In this document: in pieces, positions 43,549 to 52,713 of the stretch
Layout: the number at the start of each line of letters is the position of its first letter
Numbering within the stretch: position 1 is the first letter of the stretch
Source of the DNA: JAADHX01 sp964569385
Lineage (GTDB): Bacteria > Actinomycetota > Acidimicrobiia > Acidimicrobiales > Poriferisodalaceae
Length of the DNA stretch: 64,000 bases
NCBI GenBank assembly: GCA_964569385.1
Contig: CAZMUM010000015.1
Location: forward strand, 39,861 to 103,860
Reading direction: 5' to 3'
Program-made: the position numbers and the translations under genes
Notes under the pieces: generated by a model
The model's input: the letters and a program-made list of their open reading frames with translations, nothing else
Told to the model about the DNA's origin: nothing
Databases searched by the model: none

Positions 43549-44505
43549 CTACAAGCTGCGGGCGAGGCGCTCGACAACCATGGCGATAACGCGGTCGGCA
43601 TCGACTCCGGTACAAACGTCGATGAGAGGGCGGTCCGACCAAGCCGCAGGTGTCGGATCATCGGTTCCACCGAGGTTCGGCCAGGTCTTACCTCTGCTGA
43701 AGCTCTCGGTCTCAACTCGGATCGGCCACCTCTGGACTGTGAAAGCATCGGGATCGAGAAGGTAGGCCACGGTAGAGGGATCGTGTAGATAGATGCCATC
43801 GATACCCAACCTTGCCTCAAAGAAGCTGCGATATAGAGGTAGTGCCTGGCGAAGCAGTCGCGCGCCGGCTGAGTCAGTACCGGTGATTCGCTCTATGGCG
43901 ATACCGGTGAGGTTGATCTGGTGGGTGACGTCGAGCCCGACCATTGTTACTGGCCATCCTGCTCCAAAAACGAGATCAGCGGCCTCGGGGTCGTTGTTGA
44001 TGTTGGCCTCGGCAACCGGGGTTGCGTTGCCCGGAACCAGAGCGTTTCCACCCATGACTACGACTCGCTCGATCAGCTCAGGGAGGCTTGGATACCGCTT
44101 AAGAGCAACGGCGAGATTAGTCAGCGGACCAAGCGCAAGCAGGGTCACTTTGCCGGGCTCCGCAACGGCGAAACGGTGGATAAGGTCCGCGGCACTCTCA
44201 GACGAAGAGAGAGCGAGAGGAAGCAGGAGTTCGGCATCACCGAGACCATTGATTCCATGAACCTGCGGAACCGCACCTAAGTAATCCGACGCAATCGGCT
44301 TCGCTTCGCCAACGGCGACGCCAATGTCGGAACGTCCAACCGTCTCAAGCAGGGTCAAAGCATTTGAGGTAGTCAGCTCGATTGTCGCGTTGCCAAAAAC
44401 CGTGGTCAACCCAAGAACTTCGAACTCGGGTGACGCCAACGCCATCAAGATGGCCATCGCGTCATCTACGCCGGGGTCAGTATCGATTATCAGCTTCTGA
44501 GTCAT
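43549..44505 (-). CDS. Inosine-uridine-type nucleoside hydrolase
   Basis: The 318-residue product starts MTQKLIIDTDPGVDDAMAIL, the Ca2+-binding signature D-x-D-P-G-x-D-D of nucleoside hydrolases. VHGINGLGD, LLALGPLTNLAVAL and MGGNALVPGNATPVAEANIN supply the ribose contacts, and YLHDPSTVAYLLDPDAF the final Asp. It cleaves N-glycosidic bonds of ribonucleosides for base salvage. It overlaps the upstream VOC gene by four bases. Confidence 0.94.
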   Translation of the reverse strand: MTQKLIIDTDPGVDDAMAILMALASPEFEVLGLTTVFGNATIELTTSNALTLLETVGRSDIGVAVGEAKPIASDYLGAVPQVHGINGLGDAELLLPLALSSSESAADLIHRFAVAEPGKVTLLALGPLTNLAVALKRYPSLPELIERVVVMGGNALVPGNATPVAEANINNDPEAADLVFGAGWPVTMVGLDVTHQINLTGIAIERITGTDSAGARLLRQALPLYRSFFEARLGIDGIYLHDPSTVAYLLDPDAFTVQRWPIRVETESFSRGKTWPNLGGTDDPTPAAWSDRPLIDVCTGVDADRVIAMVVERLARSL

Positions 44506-44900
44506 GATCTAGCCTCGCGCAGAGACGCAAGGTTGTTCTCCGGTCGAGCCTTGATGACACAGAACTCGTTTCCCTCCGGATCGGCCATGACCACTGTCTC
44601 TTCTGCCGTCGGTTCCGCTTCTCGAGCGAGTATTGATGCACCTAGAAGTCCCAGGCGTTCGACTTCGCTCTCGACGTCATCTACCACCACGTCAAAGTGC
44701 ATCCTGTTCTTGCCCTCCTTGGGCTCTGGCACCTTTTGAAGAGTGAATCCCTGCGGTCCCGAACGAGGCGACAACGCACGGAGCATCATCCAGTCACCCT
44801 CACGCTCGACATCTTTGAAATCCAACGCCTCCGACCAAAAACCCCCAACTAGCTCCAGATCGGAGCAATCGAGCGTGATCGACAAGTGAAGGATCGTCAT
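44502..44900 (-). CDS. VOC-superfamily protein
   Basis: This 132-residue protein has the VOC pattern: ITLDCSDLELVGGFWSEAL, then NRMHFDVVVDDVESEVERL and MADPEGNEFCVIKAR at the end. This is the actinobacterial small glyoxalase-like type. It overlaps the nucleoside hydrolase start (ATGA), so the two are expressed together. No reaction can be assigned. Confidence 0.85.
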   Translation of the reverse strand: MTILHLSITLDCSDLELVGGFWSEALDFKDVEREGDWMMLRALSPRSGPQGFTLQKVPEPKEGKNRMHFDVVVDDVESEVERLGLLGASILAREAEPTAEETVVMADPEGNEFCVIKARPENNLASLREARS

Positions 44901-44959
44901 CTGCTCATGCTGCCATCGTCCACTTCACTCAGCAAGATCGCTCCGGGACGGCTGCGACC

Positions 44960-45181
44960 TCACCAACCGCGCTCGATCCACGCGTTGAGTTGGGGTCATT
45001 CGTCGCCGATAGTGGTGGAACGGCCGTGTCCGGGGTGGACCTGGGTGCGATCGGGGAGAGCGAATAGCTTGGTGCGAATAGATTCGATGATCGTGTCGAA
45101 ATCCGAAAGTGGCCAACCAGTCAGACCAGGTCCGCCGGAAGCCAACTCGGCCTCGAGGACGACATCCGATTCGACCACCAT
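44960..45181 (-). pseudogene. Metallo-beta-lactamase-fold hydrolase, 3' remnant with in-frame stop
   Basis: The minus frame reads FDTIIESIRTKLFALPD, TQVHPGHG, TTIGDE, then TGA (44996-44998), then PQLNAWIERGW and a second TGA. Family members read GDERP here, so CGA has become TGA. The metal-binding His of HPGHG is kept, but the N-terminal HxHxDH half is absent. It is a truncated and mutated copy. Confidence 0.65.
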
Positions 45182-45206
45182 TCGTTTCCCATCGAACTTC
45201 TAAACG

Positions 45207-45414
45207 CGGGACCAGGAACGCGACACGGCTCGGACTCAGAGATCCCTGCCCTCGGGTGGCTTGAGCCGGACGCCGGCTGGCAGCTATGGCAGGGACCCGA
45301 CTACCACTACCCCGGGATCGACGTCCATTGGCAAGGCGAATGGCCGCAGGGTTCCCGGTCGTCGACAAGGACGATCCATCCATCTACACAGAACTCCTGA
45401 CCGCGGCGCGCTGA
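45207..45414 (+). pseudogene. Frameshifted 3' gene remnant, unknown family
   Basis: The plus strand reads IPALGWLEPDAGWQLWQGPD and YHYPGIDVHWQGEWP in one frame. It then continues in another frame as AGFPVVDKDDPSIYTELLTA to a TGA at 45412-45414. The text is protein-like on both sides of a shift near 45345, with no start codon. Together with the adjoining beta-lactamase-fold fragment it marks a stretch of gene debris. Confidence 0.45.
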
Positions 45415-45471
45415 TCCGCTCGACGACGGCCGCTCCACGGCCGCTCGCGAGTGTTGAAGATCGGGCCCTCG

Positions 45472-46605
45472 TCAAATGGAGAGCGCAAACTCGGCCCCGC
45501 CAAGTATCTGGCCGTTCACCTGAAGCTCGGCGCGGTGCGTGCCGGGGTAGTAACGGCGCGTTGTGATTGGTCTCATGACGTGACGTCGAGTTGCAGTGGT
45601 CGACGCGCCGCCCGCCAACGTAGTCGTCTTCCACTTGAACACTTTGGGCGTGGTCTTGCCGTTGGCCCGCATGTGGTGCACCACGTAGTCGATCATCAAA
45701 GCTTGCTCTACGTCGGTGTCCGACGACAACGTGAACTCGAACTCGAGCGCACCCCCAAGCACGACCTCAGGAGTCAGGACGGAAAAGCTCAGCAGAGTGA
45801 CCGCCGGAGCACCGTATCCCAACGTCTCGAGTGCACCGCTGTGGCCAGCCTTGATGAGAGTACGGAGGGCGTGGCGGATCAGGCGTTGTCGGTCCGGAGA
45901 CGCATTGACCATCCACCGATGGGCCACATCGGCGACGACACCGGGGTGATCTTTGGCGATGTCGTTGAGACTGTTGGCCACCGAGCGGCGCACATACTCC
46001 GACGGGTCGTCCTTCAAACGCTCGAGCAAATCCAGCACCGACGAAGGGTCTTCCACAAAGTTGTTCAGCCGCATTCCCCACGGCAAGCGTGGCCGGCTCC
46101 CTTCGCTGACCAGACGGCGCACATGCTCGTTGTCGTCTTCCACCCACTTATGCAGCGCTGCCAACGTGGTCTGCGTATGGTCGGCCAGGAAGGGCCTGAT
46201 CGCGAATTCCGACGACGAACGAGTGGTCATGTCGCGCAGGATTTCGAGCGAAAACTCAACGTCGTCCTGCCCTCGGTTGCTGATGTAGTCGGCCATGGGC
46301 ATGACCGGCCAGCCCGAGATGCCAGCGTCGGTGGAGCCCTCCACTATCTCGGCGACGGTTGCGTTAGTCACCGGGTCAAGCGAGTCGATCAGAACCTTCG
46401 CGCTCGCCCGATAGTTGGTGGGCAAGAAACGTTCGAGCCCGTCGGCGATCCGCGACGATCGTTCCTTGAGCTCCAACCCGTCCAGGCCGTCGATAGCGAA
46501 AGCCACAAACCCGGGCTCATCGAAGGTGCTTTCGACTCGTGCCAGGTGCGCCGCCATGTCGCGGATCGGACCTTCGCCAAGCCAGTTCTTGAATGGCTCA
46601 GGCAT
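45472..46605 (-). CDS. DNA alkylation repair enzyme (AlkD-like HEAT-repeat glycosylase)
   Basis: The start MPEPFKNWLGEG at 46605 overlaps the stop of the upstream remnant. The 377-residue product has helical HEAT-like repeats: FAIDGLDGLELKERSSRIA, LEILRDMTTRSSSEFAIRPF, HVRRLVSEGSRPRLPWG and DDPSEYVRRSVANSLNDIAK. RPRLPWG followed by EYVRRSVANSLND is typical of the AlkD-related HEAT proteins that excise alkylated bases. The C-terminal 100 residues (TTRRYYPGTHRAELQVNG) form an extra beta-rich part seen in the longer members. Confidence 0.85.
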   Translation of the reverse strand: MPEPFKNWLGEGPIRDMAAHLARVESTFDEPGFVAFAIDGLDGLELKERSSRIADGLERFLPTNYRASAKVLIDSLDPVTNATVAEIVEGSTDAGISGWPVMPMADYISNRGQDDVEFSLEILRDMTTRSSSEFAIRPFLADHTQTTLAALHKWVEDDNEHVRRLVSEGSRPRLPWGMRLNNFVEDPSSVLDLLERLKDDPSEYVRRSVANSLNDIAKDHPGVVADVAHRWMVNASPDRQRLIRHALRTLIKAGHSGALETLGYGAPAVTLLSFSVLTPEVVLGGALEFEFTLSSDTDVEQALMIDYVVHHMRANGKTTPKVFKWKTTTLAGGASTTATRRHVMRPITTRRYYPGTHRAELQVNGQILGGAEFALSI

Positions 46606-46921
46606 TGGCAGTCCGCGGCTCGCTAAGCCAGTCAACGACCTGGCGGTGGACCTCCGGGTTGTGGAACAGACCGGTGTGGCGAGCGCCCGCGATGATCGCG
46701 TTGTGAATGCCCTCTAGAGGCGCAGTGAGGTATTCGGCAGCAATACCAACCGAATCTGACCAGGCCTGCTCGCTCTCGTGTCCAGTCATAGGACCACGAA
46801 CATACCCCCAAGTTGAAGGGGCCACGCGCTGGGCTTCAACCAGACGCGCGAAGCCAGCACAGCACACCTCAGACTCCGTCGTGGGTCCAAGACATCGACT
46901 GACTAGGGTCGCGCCCTGCAA
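46598..46921 (-). pseudogene. C-terminal remnant of an alpha/beta-hydrolase
   Basis: The frame reads PLEGIHNAIIAGARHTGLFH and PEVHRQVVDWLSE, like the last strand and helix of a lipase/esterase, with the catalytic His in ARHTGLFHNPEV. The nucleophile-elbow part is missing. Upstream lie only about 60 weak residues and then the divergent MMPL gene. Its stop overlaps the alkD-like start, a relic of an operon. Confidence 0.5.
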
Positions 46922-46942
46922 ACGAAGCCGGAAGGCCTGAGA

Positions 46943-49189
46943 ATGTCACACGCTCTGTACAAGTTAGGTCGCTACGCTGCCCGTCACCCGTGGCGTGTCA
47001 TTGGGGCGTGGCTGTTGTTAGCGATCGTGGTAATTGTGTCGTCGGAGGCCTTCGGCCGAGATCTTGACGACTCCTTCGCCGCTCCTGGTCTTGATTCCAC
47101 CGCGGCCCTCGACCTGCTAACGACCGCTCAGTCAGACTCTGCGGGGCTCACGGCCCAAGTCGTCCTTACTCCGCTCGACGCGTCAGCGTCGTTCTTCGAG
47201 TCCGCCGATGCCCAGGCAGCGCTGGCTGACGTCCAAGCCGCCATACGAGCTCTACCCAACGTGTTGGGAACAAGCGACCCGGCCGGCGCGCTAATGGCTG
47301 GCCCCGAGGCGGCGGCGATGAGCGGATCGGTGTCAAGCGATGGCCGCGTTGCGCTCATCCGCGTGCAGTATCCGGTAATCGACGACTTGAGCCTCGCCGA
47401 CCTCGACAACCTCAAGGAGTTCGGAGAAGCCGCAGCCGACAACTCAACGCTTCAGGTCGAGCTTGGCGGAGATATTTTCGCCTCTTTCGACCAGCCAGAA
47501 ACTGGCCTCGGTGAGATGATCGGCTTGATCGTTGCCGTGATAATTCTGTTGCTTGCGTTCGGCTCGGTCATTGCAATGGGTCTACCGATCGGGATTGCCT
47601 TGTTCGGTCTGGCTCTTGGTATCAGCTCGATGTCGCTGATCACCTATCTCGTCGACATTCCCAGCTGGGCCCCGCAGGCCGCCAGCATGATCGGCCTGGG
47701 TGTGGGCATCGACTACGCGCTGTTCCTAGTGACCCGATACCGCGAGTTCCTGGCCCGCGGGATGACCGTCGAAGAAGCCGCCGGCCGAGCGGTTGCCACC
47801 GCTGGTCAGGCCATCGTATTCGCAGGTGGGACCGTGGTCATCGCCATCCTCGGTTTGTTCGTGTCGGGAATACCGTTCATGACCGCGTTCGGTATAGCGG
47901 CTTCGGTGGTGGTGTTGATCATGGTGGCAGCATCGATCACGCTTCTCCCCGCATTCCTCGGTGTGGCCGGGCACTGGATCAACCGTCTCGCAATCCACCC
48001 CAAGAAGCCCAACGACACCGGAACCCGCAATGCGGTCGGAGCGCGCTGGGTGCGCTGGGGCGAACACGTCTCCGAGCACGCCTGGCCATACGCGATCGGT
48101 GTCACGGCCCTGTTACTCCTCATGACAGCACCAGTCCTCGACCTGCGCCTTGGTTTCCCCGATTCGGGCTCGTTGCCAGAATCTCGTACCGAACGAAGGG
48201 CTTATGACCTGGTCGCTGAGGGGTTCGGCCCAGGCATCAATGGGCCACTCGTCGTCGCAATCGACATCTCCCAAGACCAGAGCGTCGTCGAACCTCTCGC
48301 GGCCGCGATTTCCGCCGACGCAGGCGTCGCGTCGGTCGCGCCAGCCGACGTCAACGTTGACGCTGGCGTCGCGACTCTCATCGTCTTCCCGACGACCTCA
48401 CCCCAAGACGCAACCACTCTCGAAACCATCAAACGATTACGAGCCGATGTGTTTCCCGCCATCGTCGCCAGCAGTCCAGCCACTGCTCACATCGGCGGCG
48501 CGACGGCCACCTTCGCCGACATCGGCGAACGCGTTAATAGTCGGCTGCCCGCGTTCATCGCCGCGGTGATAGTCCTTTCATTCCTGCTGTTGACTCTGGT
48601 CTTTCGCTCGATACTCGTACCGTTAAAGGCCGCGCTGCTCAACCTGCTAAGTATCGGCGCGGCCTACGGAGTGCTGGTCATGGTGTTTCAATGGGGTTGG
48701 GGTAAAGGTCTGATAGGGCTCGAATCGACCGTGCCGGTCGTGGCATTCATACCGATGTTCATGTTCGCAATCCTGTTCGGGCTCTCGATGGACTACGAAG
48801 TATTCCTTCTCTCGCGAGTGCGCGAGGAATACCTGATCACGGGCGACAACGACAGCTCGGTCATCCACGGAATCGCCAGCACCGCCAGGGTCATCACCTC
48901 CGCTGCTCTAATCATGATCTCAGTGTTTCTCGGGTTCGTGGCCGGCGACGACCCCGTCATCAAGATGCTGGGGCTCGGCCTGGCAACCGCAATCTTCGTC
49001 GATGCCAGCATTGTTCGCATGGTGCTCGTACCGGCGACGATGAAGCTGATGGGAGACGCCAACTGGTGGCTCCCCGACTGGCTCGACCGTGTACTCCCGA
49101 CAATCGACATCGACGGCGAATCAGGCCTACCCGAACCCGAACTTGAAGCCGACTTCAACGTTGGCGCTACTAGCGGCGTAGCAACGTGA
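46943..49189 (+). CDS. MMPL-family RND transporter
   Basis: The 748-residue protein begins MSHALYKLGRYAARHPWRVI and has two similar halves, each with a periplasmic loop and about six membrane segments. GLGVGIDYALFLVTRYREFLARG and LFGLSMDYEVFLLSRVREEY are the paired Asp-Tyr helices that carry protons in MmpL proteins. It likely exports lipids or hydrophobic compounds. The next gene overlaps it by four bases. No associated MmpS-like protein is seen. Confidence 0.94.
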   Translation: MSHALYKLGRYAARHPWRVIGAWLLLAIVVIVSSEAFGRDLDDSFAAPGLDSTAALDLLTTAQSDSAGLTAQVVLTPLDASASFFESADAQAALADVQAAIRALPNVLGTSDPAGALMAGPEAAAMSGSVSSDGRVALIRVQYPVIDDLSLADLDNLKEFGEAAADNSTLQVELGGDIFASFDQPETGLGEMIGLIVAVIILLLAFGSVIAMGLPIGIALFGLALGISSMSLITYLVDIPSWAPQAASMIGLGVGIDYALFLVTRYREFLARGMTVEEAAGRAVATAGQAIVFAGGTVVIAILGLFVSGIPFMTAFGIAASVVVLIMVAASITLLPAFLGVAGHWINRLAIHPKKPNDTGTRNAVGARWVRWGEHVSEHAWPYAIGVTALLLLMTAPVLDLRLGFPDSGSLPESRTERRAYDLVAEGFGPGINGPLVVAIDISQDQSVVEPLAAAISADAGVASVAPADVNVDAGVATLIVFPTTSPQDATTLETIKRLRADVFPAIVASSPATAHIGGATATFADIGERVNSRLPAFIAAVIVLSFLLLTLVFRSILVPLKAALLNLLSIGAAYGVLVMVFQWGWGKGLIGLESTVPVVAFIPMFMFAILFGLSMDYEVFLLSRVREEYLITGDNDSSVIHGIASTARVITSAALIMISVFLGFVAGDDPVIKMLGLGLATAIFVDASIVRMVLVPATMKLMGDANWWLPDWLDRVLPTIDIDGESGLPEPELEADFNVGATSGVAT

Positions 49190-49758
49190 ACCACCTCGAC
49201 GCTCTTGACCTCGCGACACTCGAATTCGGCCGCCAGCTTGCACTAGTCGGCCCGAACGAATGGGCGAACTCGACCCCGTGCACTGACTGGGACGTCAGGT
49301 ACCTCGTAGCCCACGTCGTGGGCGGCAACCGGTTCGCCACGCTTGTCCTAAACGGCGAGACTGCTGAGAGCGCGATCGGAACCATCATGACAACACCACA
49401 ACTCGGAGACGACCCCAACCAAGACTTCGCCGCAAGTGCAAAAGAACAACGCCGCGAGTTCGGTGTCACCGGTCGACTCGAAGCCCAAGTCGATCATCCA
49501 GTAGGAACCATGACGGCAGCCCGGTTTCTGTCATTTCGAGTCTTCGACATTGCGGTACACACCTGGGACCTCGCTATCGGAATTGACGCTGACCCGGCTC
49601 TCAGTATCGACCTCGTCACAGCCGTATCGGAGATCATTGAATCCGAAGATGGCGACATGGGCTTTGGCATAGACGCCCTCGGCCTGGCGGGTCTGAACCC
49701 AGATCCTCAAGACAGACTGCTCGATCTTGTCGGCCGCCAATCACCAACCGACTGCTGA
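49186..49758 (+). CDS. TIGR03086-type metal-binding (DinB-like) protein
   Basis: A GTG at 49186 overlaps the transporter stop. The 190-residue product shows STPCTDWDVRYLVAHVVGGN with the metal-binding His, and FRVFDIAVHTWDLAIGID with the second site. This matches actinobacterial TIGR03086 proteins, a branch of mycothiol-dependent-type DinB folds. The coupling to an MMPL gene is not one I know as conserved. Confidence 0.88.
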   Translation: MNHLDALDLATLEFGRQLALVGPNEWANSTPCTDWDVRYLVAHVVGGNRFATLVLNGETAESAIGTIMTTPQLGDDPNQDFAASAKEQRREFGVTGRLEAQVDHPVGTMTAARFLSFRVFDIAVHTWDLAIGIDADPALSIDLVTAVSEIIESEDGDMGFGIDALGLAGLNPDPQDRLLDLVGRQSPTDC

Positions 49759-49789
49759 CTGCTTCTGTTACGGTGAGCTTCTCGCTGCT

Positions 49790-50998
49790 TCAGTGAATGT
49801 CGATAGTTAGCTTGCTGTGAGCTTGGCGGAGAGACTCCTCTACCGCCTGGGGAGTCTGGCCTGTTGCGAACATGAACCCTAAGTAGCGGTCCGAATCGGG
49901 CGGCGGCTTTACCTGGCTGCCGATTGGGGTCGTCAACTCCAAATCTACGATTCCAGGCACAGCCAGTGCGTCGTCCTGGCCGCCAACCGCGGTCAACGTG
50001 CCTGAGCCTGAAATGGGCAGCATCATTACACCTGACGACTGCGCCTGACGTCTGGGTGGCTCGCCTCGATAGCCAAGCGCACTACGCAGCAACGTTGTCT
50101 CCAGTGTTGTGCCGAGTAGCCCAAAACGTAGCGAGCGACCACACAGACCACCAATCGAACGGGCCGCAACCTCGAGCAGACGCACCTGTCCACCACCGAC
50201 CCGAGCTTCAGCGTGAACGGGTCCTTGTACAAGCCCGAGACCCTGAACCGCGGCACCGACGAGCGCCTCTACACGACGACGCACACTGGCGTCGAGCCGT
50301 GAAGGCGTGATGAGGAGGGTTTCCTCAAAGTACGGTCCATCCATCGCGTCGGGCTTGTCGAACAGGGCGAGCACCTCGAGTTTGCCATCGACGAGCAGAC
50401 CTTCCAGTGCCACCTCAGGGCCAGGCACAAATGCCTCCACCAGGAGAGGATCACCAGGGTCGGCCCCTGCTTCGTCAGCGATGTTTCTGACCCTGGCCAC
50501 CACTTCTTCGACGTGAGCGAGCTCGTCCACTCGGATGACACCGCGGCTGGCGCTAAGCGACACCGGTTTGATCACACAAGGAAAGCCCACGTCAGTGCAG
50601 AGCACTCCAGGATCGTCGCCCGCGCCGATGATGCGGTAGTCAGGCTGCGCGACACCGGCTTCAGCCAGGAGCCGCCGCATGACACCCTTGTCGCGGGTCG
50701 CCCGCACCGAGTCAGGCGGATTGTGGGCCAAACCCAACTCGCGAGCGGCCAACGCCGCCATCACCACCCCCTGATCATCAGCCGCAACAACAGCATCCAG
50801 GGGCCAGCGCCTGGCATAGTCGACAATACGCTCCGCCGACCATTCGGGTCGGCTGCTATCGACACGAACCGTCTGCTCGTCAATCCTGCCCACATCGACG
50901 TGGACAGCATCGGTGGCGATCACCGCCTCGGCTCGCAACGTCTTCGCAGCCGATAAAAAGCTGGCTGTTCGGTACGAGGCGCTAGGTAGAACGATCAT
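49790..50998 (-). CDS. ATP-grasp enzyme (carboxylate-amine ligase-like)
   Basis: The start at 50998 (MIVLPSASYRTASFL) gives 402 residues; the frame extends further but without conserved text. An N-terminal pre-ATP-grasp domain ends DAVVAADDQGVVMAALAA. RATRDKGVMRRLLAEAGVAQP, GFPCVIKPVSLSASRGVIRV and LLVEAFVPGPEVALEGLLVDG mark ATP-grasp lysine, glycine loop and Glu. RLLEVAARSIGGLCGRS holds the Mg-binding residues. It should join a carboxylate to an amine with ATP, as in dipeptide or D-Ala ligase relatives. It is divergent to nfuA. Confidence 0.88.
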   Translation of the reverse strand: MIVLPSASYRTASFLSAAKTLRAEAVIATDAVHVDVGRIDEQTVRVDSSRPEWSAERIVDYARRWPLDAVVAADDQGVVMAALAARELGLAHNPPDSVRATRDKGVMRRLLAEAGVAQPDYRIIGAGDDPGVLCTDVGFPCVIKPVSLSASRGVIRVDELAHVEEVVARVRNIADEAGADPGDPLLVEAFVPGPEVALEGLLVDGKLEVLALFDKPDAMDGPYFEETLLITPSRLDASVRRRVEALVGAAVQGLGLVQGPVHAEARVGGGQVRLLEVAARSIGGLCGRSLRFGLLGTTLETTLLRSALGYRGEPPRRQAQSSGVMMLPISGSGTLTAVGGQDDALAVPGIVDLELTTPIGSQVKPPPDSDRYLGFMFATGQTPQAVEESLRQAHSKLTIDIH

Positions 50999-51083
50999 CA
51001 CTCTGGCCACCCGACGAATGTTACCCAGCGCCAGCGCCGGGCACCGATAGAATGCAACAACACAACGCCGGAGGGGCATCGTT

Positions 51084-51710
51084 ATGGCCGAACAAGTGCT
51101 TACGATTACCGACAAGGCTCTCAAGAAGATTCTCGGGATTCGCTCTCAAGAACCCGATGGCGATGATCTCGCTCTCGAGGTTCGGATCGCCGGGGTTAAC
51201 GGCGCCAAGTTCACCTACGAAATGGCCATGATCGGGCTCAAAGACCTCGATCCGACCGATCGCCGCGAACTTCATGGCGAGCTGACCGTGGCCATCCCGC
51301 AAGACTCGACGGGGAACCTCGAAGGCTCTGTCATCGACGTGAGCCGCGACCTTTTGAACCCTAGCCTGATGCTAGACAACCCAAACTCCCCTAGTCCTTC
51401 CATCGCCCGAAGCGGCCCACCCCCAGATCTCACTGGTCCCGTTGAACAACGGGTGATACAGGTACTCGATCAACAGATCAACCCATCGATCGCTGCCCAT
51501 GGCGGGGTGGCCGAACTTGTCGCAATCGAGGGAACAACCGCATACCTGCGACTGGGCGGCGGCTGCCAAGGTTGCGGTATGGCCTCAGTGACGTTGTCCC
51601 AAGGCATCGAAATCGCCATCAGGGAGGCGGTCCCCGAGATCACGGGAGTCATCGATGTCACCGACCACGCGTCCGGCGAGAACCCCTTCTACGAAGCTGC
51701 GAAGAAGTAG
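51084..51710 (+). CDS. nfuA: NfuA-like Fe-S scaffold/carrier
   Basis: The 208-residue protein has a degenerate A-type (HesB-like) N-terminal domain without cysteines: VLTITDKALKKILGIRSQ, then NGAKFTYEMAM. A C-terminal NifU domain follows (VEQRVIQVLDQQINPSIAAHGG, then LGGGCQGCGMASVTLSQG) with the cluster-binding C-x-x-C. This is the NfuA architecture. It delivers 4Fe-4S clusters to target proteins. The adjacent minus-strand ferredoxin is a plausible client. Confidence 0.93.
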   Translation: MAEQVLTITDKALKKILGIRSQEPDGDDLALEVRIAGVNGAKFTYEMAMIGLKDLDPTDRRELHGELTVAIPQDSTGNLEGSVIDVSRDLLNPSLMLDNPNSPSPSIARSGPPPDLTGPVEQRVIQVLDQQINPSIAAHGGVAELVAIEGTTAYLRLGGGCQGCGMASVTLSQGIEIAIREAVPEITGVIDVTDHASGENPFYEAAKK

Positions 51711-51760
51711 CGCTAATCGCAGCCTCGGCAGACACCGAACGGACTGACTATCAGAAGCCG

Positions 51761-52021
51761 TCAGGGCTCAATGAAGATGCATTCTCCGGGACATTCCTCG
51801 GCGGCTTCGATTACCGCGTCGAGCTGATCGTCGAGAATTCGAGCCGTTCCGTCGGCTCCTGCGGGATTTGCGTCGCCGTCGAACAACTTTTCGTCGCCGA
51901 ACTTCTCTGCCGATTCCTTCACGTAGAAGAGACCATCATCCATGCCAAAAAAAACGTCCGCAGCAATCTCTTCGCACAACCCGTCGCCGGTGCACAAGTC
52001 CTGGTCGATCCACACCTTCAA
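51761..52021 (-). CDS. Ferredoxin, probably 3Fe-4S
   Basis: The 86-residue protein has Cys10 and Cys16 (DLCTGDGLCEE) and Cys77 and Cys81 (EECPGECIF). In place of a central cysteine the first motif has Asp13, which favours a 3Fe-4S cluster as in actinobacterial ferredoxins serving P450s or other oxygenases. About 20 residues more than usual separate the motifs. No partner oxidoreductase is adjacent. It is convergent with nfuA. Confidence 0.92.
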   Translation of the reverse strand: MKVWIDQDLCTGDGLCEEIAADVFFGMDDGLFYVKESAEKFGDEKLFDGDANPAGADGTARILDDQLDAVIEAAEECPGECIFIEP

Positions 52022-52100
52022 GTCGGGCCCAACTTCCTTACAGAGTCTGATCGGTACGTCCCAAGCATACCGAACTCAGCTGGATCTAGACACCCCCGGG

Positions 52101-52185
52101 CGTGGAGGCCTTTGAAATTGATGGGCTGAGCCACATTTGGCGTGGCTCACATCCTCAACTTGGCGTCGCGAAGTCGACGGACACG
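52101..52185 (-). repeat. Copy B of the dispersed inverted repeat with hairpin
   Basis: This 85-bp stretch is the reverse complement of copy A at 41218-41301, with about nine in ten positions equal. It has a perfect 8-bp stem TGAGCCAC-N7-GTGGCTCA (52127-52149). It lies between the ferredoxin start and the broken VOC gene. Confidence 0.8.
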
Positions 52186-52221
52186 CCGACCACTGACCCC
52201 TTTGAGCTAGTCATCTAATGA

Positions 52222-52644
52222 CTACTCGCCACTGATGAACAAGCAGAACGGATGGCCTGCCGGGTCGAGTAGCACACAAATTCTCGATTGATCGCGATCG
52301 ACGGGTTGATGGGGCGCACGAATTCCGCCGGCTGCGATTGCGAGTGCGACGGCTGCATCGAGGTCGTCAACCTCAATCTCGAAGTGAAGCATCTTGTGCT
52401 GGGTGTCCGGTCCCTCGGGCCATGTCGGGGGTTCGTACCACGTCTCGGCTTAGAAGTTGAGGCCCACGCCGCCAGTCGGATCGCGAACCTGAACCCACCC
52501 ACCACCGTCGCGTGCGGAGACCTCCCACCCGAGCAGACGGCAGTAGAAGGCCGCCAACCGCTCGGCGTCGCCGCAGTCGATGCATACACCCGCCCAGCGC
52601 ATTCGACCACCGCCAATCAACTCAGAGTCAAATCGTTCGTGCAC
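52222..52644 (-). pseudogene. VOC-superfamily gene with one in-frame TAA
   Basis: A single minus frame of 140 codons reads WAGVCIDCGDAERLAAFYCR, VQVRDPTGGVGLNF, then TAA at 52450-52452. It continues AETWYEPPTWPEGPDTQHK, MLHFEIEVDDLDAAVALAIA and ICVLLDPAGHPFCLF to a TAG. Homologues read LNFQAE here, so CAA became TAA. The rest is undamaged, so the mutation is recent or an assembly error. Confidence 0.8.
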
Positions 52645-52713
52645 TTCGACGCCTTCCCAGTACTTGAAGCTGCCGCGGGTGGTTCCAAGGTCGCAGTCGG
52701 ACCCGGATCGCCT

